NCBI GenBank assembly: GCA_964459445.1
Contig: CAYWMP010000117.1
Coordinates: 1 to 18,985, forward strand
Length of the DNA stretch: 18,985 nt
Direction: 5' to 3'
Origin: CAYWMP01 sp964459445
GTDB taxonomy: Bacteria > Desulfobacterota > DSM-4660 > Desulfatiglandales > HGW-15
Shown: piece by piece, positions 15,449 to 18,985 of the stretch
Layout of the letters: each line of letters begins with the position of its first letter
How positions within the stretch are numbered: position 1 is the first letter of the stretch
Program-made: the position numbers and the translations under genes
Notes under the pieces: generated by a model
Seen by the model: only the letters and a program-made list of their open reading frames with translations
The model's database searches: none
Told to the model about the DNA's origin: nothing

Positions 15449-15467
15449 CCGCTTTAAGCGGGCTTTT
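15445..15467 (+). terminator. Rho-independent terminator
   Basis: agcccCgctt pairs with aagcgggct, with one bulged C, and is followed by ctttttga on the plus strand. It lies 220 bp after the aminotransferase stop and about 105 bp before engB, ending the upstream transcript or acting as a leader terminator for engB. Confidence 0.75.
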
Positions 15468-15489
15468 TGACGATCCTTAGATTCATACG

Positions 15490-15555
15490 TATTTAGTTTG
15501 TTAATCCTGTTTGCCTACCGAAGCCTTGGCGTAGGTAGGTTATCCTGTCTAATTC
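15490..15555. repeat. Short intergenic repeat with inverted core
   Basis: The stretch holds gttaatcctgttt and, 45 bp on, gttatcctgtct as direct near-repeats, with cctacc/ggtagg inverted between them. A related string in the opposite sense (gacgggataaac) is at about 15262. I take it as a dispersed intergenic repeat of unknown role. Confidence 0.4.
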
Positions 15556-15571
15556 TCTTTTCCTGGTCCCC

Positions 15572-16147
15572 ATGGATGTCAAATTCCTCAAGAGCGCCTT
15601 CCAAGAAAGCCACTACCCTCCCTCCGATAAACCCGAAATCGCTTTCGCCGGCAGATCCAATGTAGGAAAGTCCAGTCTGATAAACACCCTCGTCAACAGG
15701 CGGGGCATAGCCAAAACAAGCTCGAGGCCAGGAAGAACACAGGCGATCAATTTTTTTGAGGTGAATAGTCGGTTTTACCTGGTGGATTTGCCGGGTTACG
15801 GCTATGCCAGGGTGCCTATCAAGGTCAAGGCATCCTGGGGAGAGATGGTGGAGACCTATCTCAGACAGCGACCGAATCTAAAATGTGTTGTGGTCATCCT
15901 GGACCTCAGGCGCGATCCGACTAAAGGTGACAAAGATTTACTGGAGTGGTTGAAGCAATATGAAATCAACGCCGTCGTGGTTCTGACCAAATCGGATAAG
16001 CTCTCCAAACAGAAGGCCGCTTCAAAGGCAAAACTCATTAGAGAGGAGTTGGCAGCGGTTTACTCCGGCAATCTCATGCTATTTTCCGCCAAAACTCGCG
16101 TGGGCCGGGATGAGGTGTGGAAGAAGCTAAACAGGCTTATGGAATAA
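15572..16147 (+). CDS. engB: Ribosome-biogenesis GTPase EngB (YihA/YsxC)
   Basis: A 191-residue TRAFAC-class GTPase required for late assembly of the large ribosomal subunit; cytoplasmic. The five G motifs are all in place: G1 GRSNVGKSS (27-35), G2 with T56 in PGRTQAINFF, G3 DLPGYG (72-77), G4 TKSD (139-142) and G5 SAK (172-174). Length is normal. The ATG at 15572 lacks a clear Shine-Dalgarno sequence. A second in-frame ATG is not seen in the first residues, and SAFQESHYPPSDKPEIAFAGRSN fits the family start. It stands alone: a terminator lies upstream and a convergent toxin gene downstream. Confidence 0.95.
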   Translation: MDVKFLKSAFQESHYPPSDKPEIAFAGRSNVGKSSLINTLVNRRGIAKTSSRPGRTQAINFFEVNSRFYLVDLPGYGYARVPIKVKASWGEMVETYLRQRPNLKCVVVILDLRRDPTKGDKDLLEWLKQYEINAVVVLTKSDKLSKQKAASKAKLIREELAAVYSGNLMLFSAKTRVGRDEVWKKLNRLME

Positions 16148-16221
16148 GGGATTAGATCTCAACACTCAACAAGACAAAGGCCCATTGTTGAATGGTGAGT
16201 CCTGGCCCTTTGGCGTGCGGA

Positions 16222-16614
16222 CTATATCGTCTCGATTGCAGCTTGGTGTCCGGAAGATGAGGCAAGACGTGCATCACAGGTGAGAAGGGGTGCGGGCAGG
16301 CTCTCCGCCAATGAAACATAGGCTGCATCATAGGCGGTCAAGTTGTGCCTTAACTCCCAAATGCGATGCAAAAGAATATCGTGTGGATAGCGGGTGATCG
16401 GAAGGGCGATAAAATCGTCCAATGCTTCAAATCCACGCTCATGCGCCATGTCTCCGGCGGCACAATACCGCCGCAAGACTTGAGCTACTTCCAGATCAAT
16501 AAGATGGGGCGCTTGAATTGTCTCTTGGGGTGAGAGAATCCGCTTTTCGATCCTTAACCCAACTTCGGTGCGGAGAAGTACTTCTAGAACGGCTGAAGTA
16601 TCTATGACAATCAA
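16222..16614 (-). CDS. vapC: PIN-domain ribonuclease toxin (VapC/FitB type)
   Basis: A 130-residue PIN domain protein. The acidic Mg-binding set is complete: D5 (IDTSAVLEVL), E42 (DLEVAQVL), D96 (AYDAAYVSLAE) and D114 (TCDARLA). VapC toxins are endoribonucleases that cut tRNA or rRNA and are held inactive by their partner antitoxin; the target here is unknown. The start overlaps the antitoxin stop by 4 bp, the standard antitoxin-first arrangement. The gene converges on engB with 74 bp between stops; a weak stem (16175-16180 with 16207-16212) lies in that gap without a T run. Confidence 0.92.
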   Translation of the reverse strand: MIVIDTSAVLEVLLRTEVGLRIEKRILSPQETIQAPHLIDLEVAQVLRRYCAAGDMAHERGFEALDDFIALPITRYPHDILLHRIWELRHNLTAYDAAYVSLAESLPAPLLTCDARLASSSGHQAAIETI

Positions 16615-16841
16615 CGGGAATCCCGCTCTTCTCGTACCGCTTCGGCCGGTGGGATGCTCGGAACGATCGGTGTTCGTTTGCTCAGTCGCTCCCGCAGCTC
16701 CTTCAGCGTTGGTCGCTCCGCTGTGCGGCGAATCTCCTCCATAAGATAATCCGAGAGGGAGACCCCTTCTCTGGCAGCCCTGGCCTTAAGCGTTCGGTGA
16801 AGCGCATCAGGGACATTTCTTATCTGAATCATTTTTGACAT
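16611..16841 (-). CDS. vapB: Ribbon-helix-helix antitoxin (VapB/FitA type)
   Basis: A 76-residue antitoxin from the preferred start. The N terminus MSKMIQIRNVPDALHRTLKA forms the DNA-binding ribbon and first helix of an RHH fold, followed by GVSLSDYLMEEIRR. The proline-rich acidic tail (PSIPPAEAVREERDSR) would wrap the toxin. The longest frame starts 15 bp earlier (ATG at 16856), but the promoter -10 box (16848-16853) overlaps that ATG. Transcription should start near 16841, making the ATG at 16841, or the one at 16832, the real start on a leaderless mRNA (inference). Expected to repress its own operon through the palindromes upstream. Confidence 0.85.
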   Translation of the reverse strand: MSKMIQIRNVPDALHRTLKARAAREGVSLSDYLMEEIRRTAERPTLKELRERLSKRTPIVPSIPPAEAVREERDSR

Positions 16842-16876
16842 GTTCTTAACATACATTCATGTGGGGCACATGTCAA
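16835..16876 (-). promoter_or_regulatory. Promoter and operator of the vapBC module
   Basis: On the minus strand, TTGACA (16876-16871), a 17-bp spacer and TATGTT (16853-16848) form a strong sigma-70 promoter. Two inverted repeats overlap it: ttgacatgt (16835-16843) with acatgtcaa (16868-16876), perfect over 9 bp, and catgtg (16858-16863) with cacatg (16867-16872). These are the obvious sites for RHH antitoxin autoregulation (inference). Confidence 0.7.
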
Positions 16877-16923
16877 ATAATCCAATCGCTCAAAAAAACA
16901 CACGATTTTTCTCTTTCTTTCAA

Positions 16924-17054
16924 TGGCATCTCACAACTGCTTTCTTAAAACCGGTATTTTCACCTTAAAATCGCCGCCTTAAGCCCATAATACAAGCAAT
17001 ATTCACAACCTTCTTTTGTAATATCAAACAATTACCTTGGTCCGACCCAAACCA
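16924..17054 (+). repeat. Long direct repeat, copy 1
   Basis: 131 bp starting tggcatctcacaa and ending ccgacccaaacca, nearly identical to 17993-18122 (about 120 of 130 positions, with one 1-bp indel). It lies between the divergent vapBC and higBA promoters. Copy 2 has an open frame of about 28 codons on its minus strand that copy 1 breaks by one base, so it is probably not a gene. Confidence 0.9.
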
Positions 17055-17100
17055 GAACCAAACCAGAAATCACACATCCCTTCTTTCCAAAATCCACCCC

Positions 17101-17129
17101 TTGACCTCTATACGCCAATGGCGTATAGT
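17101..17129 (+). promoter_or_regulatory. Promoter and palindromic operator of the higBA module
   Basis: TTGACC (17101-17106), a 17-bp spacer and TATAGT (17124-17129) form a good sigma-70 promoter. A perfect palindrome, ctatacgcca (17108-17117) and tggcgtatag (17119-17128) around a single A, fills the spacer and most of the -10. It is the likely autorepression site for HigA. Only 5 bp separate the -10 from the ATG at 17135. Confidence 0.85.
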
Positions 17130-17134
17130 GCCTC

Positions 17135-17452
17135 ATGCGCTTTATTGAAACGCCCATTTTCACAAGAGAGATCCGTAACCTGATAGATGATGAAGATTAT
17201 CGCGCTCTTCAACTCGCATTGCTCCTTCGCCCCGAACAGGGAGCCTTGATCCCACGGAGTGGCGGACTGCGCAAAGTGCGCTGGAGACAAAAAGGAAAAG
17301 GTAAACGAGGCGGATGCAGGGTCATCTATTATTGGGAGGAGAACCAGGAGACTTTCTATATGCTCCCGGCCTATCCAAAAAGCAAGCAGGAAGACCTCAC
17401 TGCAGCGCAACTAAAGGTCATTTCCATTTTGGTTAAGGAAGCATTCAAATGA
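17135..17452 (+). CDS. higB: RelE/HigB-2-type mRNA interferase toxin
   Basis: A 105-residue toxin of the RelE superfamily, HigB-2 branch: SGGLRKVRWRQKGKGKRGG then CRVIYYW, followed by FYMLPAYPKSKQEDLTAAQ, closely matches Vibrio cholerae HigB-2. These toxins bind the ribosomal A site and cut mRNA during translation. The basic block and the R/Y residues after it are the likely RNA-contact and catalytic region (family knowledge). Toxin precedes antitoxin, the inverted order typical of HigBA, with a 4-bp ATGA overlap. The ATG lies where transcription should begin, so the mRNA is predicted to be leaderless. Confidence 0.93.
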   Translation: MRFIETPIFTREIRNLIDDEDYRALQLALLLRPEQGALIPRSGGLRKVRWRQKGKGKRGGCRVIYYWEENQETFYMLPAYPKSKQEDLTAAQLKVISILVKEAFK

Positions 17453-17727
17453 AAGAAAAGGATTTTAAAAATCTCGCTAACAGTATCAAACAGGCGGGCA
17501 AAATCAGACGGGGGGAGATGAAGGCCGGCAGGATTTTTCAATTCGACCCCGCCGATATTAAGAGTATTCGCCAACGATTGAATAAATCACAGTCTGAATT
17601 CGCAATGATGATCGGTGTCAGTGTTTCGACCCTCCAGAATTGGGAACAGGGCAGGCGCAGACCTGAAGGCCCCGCCCGTGCCTTGCTCAAGGTTGCGGCC
17701 GAAAAACCCGATGCAGTGATTGAAGCA
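17449..17727 (+). CDS. higA: HigA-type helix-turn-helix antitoxin (3' end in gap)
   Basis: 93 residues are visible of an antitoxin expected to be about 95-110 long, so only the last few codons are lost in the gap. An N-terminal toxin-binding stretch with GEMKAGRIFQFDPADIK leads into a Cro/CI-type HTH (about 48-70: SQSEFAMMIGVSVSTLQNWEQG). The tail is RRRPEGPARALLKVAAEKPDAV. It would neutralise HigB and repress the operon through the palindrome at 17108-17128. The apparent continuation past the N run is not supported. Confidence 0.92.
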
Positions 17728-17827
17728 NNNNNNNNNNNNNNNNNNNNNNNNNNNNNNNNNNNNNNNNNNNNNNNNNNNNNNNNNNNNNNNNNNNNNNNNN
17801 NNNNNNNNNNNNNNNNNNNNNNNNNNN
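17728..17827. other. Assembly gap (100 N)
   Basis: A second placeholder of exactly 100 N. It lies between the two long direct repeats, a situation that can mislead scaffolding. The stretch from 17828 onward may therefore not be truly adjacent to higA. Confidence 0.98.
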
Positions 17828-17867
17828 CGATCACTGACATCTTGCCTTGTCCGGAGTCTTTTCCCTC

Positions 17868-17905
17868 TTGGGTCGGACCAAGCTATCTTATTGATATTTG
17901 GCAGG
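17868..17905 (-). repeat. Inverted fragment of the long repeat
   Basis: ttgggtcggaccaa (17868-17881) is the exact reverse complement of ttggtccgacccaa, which occurs in both long repeat copies. Beyond it the match continues with gaps through ttgatatt. I read it as a degenerate third copy in the opposite sense. Confidence 0.55.
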
Positions 17906-17992
17906 AATCATCCCTGAAATAGGTGTTTGGGAGGCTTAAAGCACCATTTTCAAGATCAAAATCATCCTTTTAAGAAAAAGGCGATTTGCACC

Positions 17993-18122
17993 TGGCATCT
18001 CACAAATGCTTTCTTAGAACCGGTATTTTCACGTCAAAATCGCCGCTTTAAGCCCATAATACAAGCAATATTCACAACCTTCTTTTGTAATATCAACAAT
18101 TACCTTGGTCCGACCCAAACCA
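17993..18122 (+). repeat. Long direct repeat, copy 2
   Basis: 130 bp nearly identical to 16924-17054. Together the copies bracket the higBA cassette (about 940 bp as drawn, gap included). Flanking sequences on both outer sides are unrelated, so the duplication is limited to this segment. Confidence 0.9.
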
Positions 18123-18390
18123 TTTTTAACTTCCTTGGTCTCGACACCCTTATCTAATCTTCAGGCCTTTCAGATTGGATCAGACCTCTCTGGTCATGAT
18201 TTTAAAGGAGCCAAATCAGCGAGGTCAGACAGGGACCATGGATAAAACGCTATTAACATATTTAACTTTCTTGGCATTAGTCTTATGATCTACCCAGCTT
18301 CGGCGGTCATGGCAGGATTCGATAATTCATTCGGACCAACTGACTTTGATCATAGCTAGGCTCGCTTAAGTTAGAGACGCTTCCAATCTC
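18123..18390. other. Intergenic stretch with possible decayed small secreted ORF
   Basis: An ATG at 18238 with AGGGA just upstream opens a 16-codon frame, LTFLALVL then TGA (18286). One frame over, reading from 18285 to a TAG at 18359, it continues MIYPASAVMAGFDNSFGPTD. Joined, the two look like a signal peptide with an AxA-type end and a short tail. It could be a frameshifted remnant or chance; I give it little weight. Nothing else is recognisable here. Confidence 0.25.
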
Positions 18391-18985
18391 TCAGAAATCG
18401 AAGGGCGATATTTCATTCATAGATAAGTTTCCATTTGGTTGAAGAAACAGCTCAACCGTATATCCTATGACTTTTTTTCCACTAATTATAAAATCAAAGA
18501 GTTTGTCGGCTTTTGAATATCTCGTACTGGGGCCAAAAAGGTATTTATCTCCATACCATGATTTTCCGGCAGCCGATTTCAGCTCATACCTCCCTATGGG
18601 AACACGGATGGACAAATCCGTTCCTCCTCTTATGAACGCAGTCAAGATTTGTCTCTTGTTGGATGCGTCTAGTAATTTTATGTAATGGTGGTGATCTCTA
18701 TTTTTTGTCTTAATTCTGAGGGGTGCTATTCCTTTTGCAAATGATTTATTTTGTATACCGTTTATCGGCAAAGCTATCGTTGGTGGTTTTTCTCTTTCAA
18801 ACTTATGCCAGTTAATGAGAACAATTAGTTTTTGAGGATCACTATTGGTGCTAACCTGTTTTTCAATTTCTTTCCTTAACTCTATCGGTTGCGCTGCTAT
18901 CCAAGACCCGAATTCTCCACTTTTTCGCAGGCTACGCCAATCAGGATGTGCTTTGGCGACGATTGCATTAATTGATGTTTTGAGA
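18391..18985 (-). CDS. Conserved hypothetical protein (5' end outside window)
   Basis: The frame is open from the window edge to a stop at 18391, giving at least 198 residues. The internal TTG at 18771 is not a credible start, because coding sense continues upstream. The visible N-terminal part contains INAIVAKAHPDW then RSLRKSGEFGSWIAAQPIEL, a helical hPDW..S.eF..Wl..QP pattern seen in several phage- or plasmid-linked proteins (recalled, uncertain). It is followed by a charged linker. The last 110 residues form a beta-rich domain: HHHYIKLLDASNKR, FIRGGTDLSIRVPIGRYEL, SWYGDKYLFGP and GYTVELFLQPNGNL. I recognise this domain as a recurring uncharacterised one but cannot name it. No function is assigned. 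The gene's AT-rich codon use differs somewhat from the metabolic genes. Confidence 0.65.
   Translation of the reverse strand, partial: LKTSINAIVAKAHPDWRSLRKSGEFGSWIAAQPIELRKEIEKQVSTNSDPQKLIVLINWHKFEREKPPTIALPINGIQNKSFAKGIAPLRIKTKNRDHHHYIKLLDASNKRQILTAFIRGGTDLSIRVPIGRYELKSAAGKSWYGDKYLFGPSTRYSKADKLFDFIISGKKVIGYTVELFLQPNGNLSMNEISPFDF

Noticed and set aside
17828..17922. C-terminal extension of HigA after the second gap
   Set aside because: HigA homologues end almost exactly where the N run starts, and the sequence after it resembles an inverted fragment of the long repeat rather than antitoxin.
16924..18122. Integron attC sites around the TA cassette
   Set aside because: The repeats are about the right length, but I find no paired RYYYAAC/GTTRRRY core sites and no long internal dyad symmetry as in attC or VCR elements; no integrase is in the window.
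17993..18122. Small protein encoded on the minus strand of the long repeat
   Set aside because: About 28 codons are open in copy 2, but copy 1 has a one-base insertion that breaks the frame, and there is no start codon with a ribosome site.

Overview
The window looks like chromosomal DNA from a Gram-negative, probably anaerobic bacterium. I would guess a Desulfobacterota (former Deltaproteobacteria) metagenome scaffold. This guess rests on moderate GC, many small intergenic hairpin repeats, a lipoprotein with a clear lipobox, a butyryl-CoA-type 3-hydroxyacyl-CoA dehydrogenase and an archaeal-looking thymidylate synthase. No rRNA or tRNA is present to settle it. Two runs of exactly 100 N (11839-11938 and 17728-17827) are scaffold joins of unknown real length.

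Left part, minus strand (1-5771): a hairpin repeat and a rho-independent terminator, then a single-domain response regulator, hisF and hisH overlapping by 8 bp, a 3-hydroxyacyl-CoA dehydrogenase, a broken universal-stress-protein remnant, and a tight three-gene operon (HEAT-repeat protein, PhzF-family protein, C-terminal J-domain protein). Next comes about 470 bp with no gene but at least five strong hairpins and four EcoRI-type GAATTC palindromes. It abuts a 5'-truncated, frameshifted MFS transporter pseudogene on the plus strand.

Middle (7309-9629, minus strand): an M20 metallopeptidase/deacylase, a cupin and a YpeA-type GNAT acetyltransferase. A 174-bp element with terminal inverted repeats lies between the cupin and the GNAT gene. 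A half copy of it, in the opposite orientation, follows the thymidylate synthase gene.

Plus-strand part (10026-16147): thymidylate synthase, rlmN (cut by the first gap at its last catalytic Cys codon), then a translationally coupled run hisI-hisG-TPR lipoprotein, a class I aminotransferase, a three-hairpin region ending in a terminator, and the GTPase gene engB. Histidine genes are therefore split into hisHF and hisIG about 10 kb apart on opposite strands. HisH/HisF make the imidazole glycerol phosphate ring, while HisG and HisI catalyse steps 1 and 3.

Right part (16222-18985): two toxin-antitoxin modules back to back, a VapBC/FitAB-type pair (minus) and a HigBA-2-type pair (plus). Each has a recognisable promoter overlapped by a palindromic operator, and each promoter lies so close to the start codon that a leaderless mRNA is predicted. 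The HigBA module is bracketed by 130-bp direct repeats, with a third fragment inverted between them. The window ends inside a conserved hypothetical gene. I see no convincing wholly new system. The least explained parts are the multi-hairpin block beside the MFS pseudogene, the TA cassette inside long direct repeats, and the TIR element sitting at stop codons.
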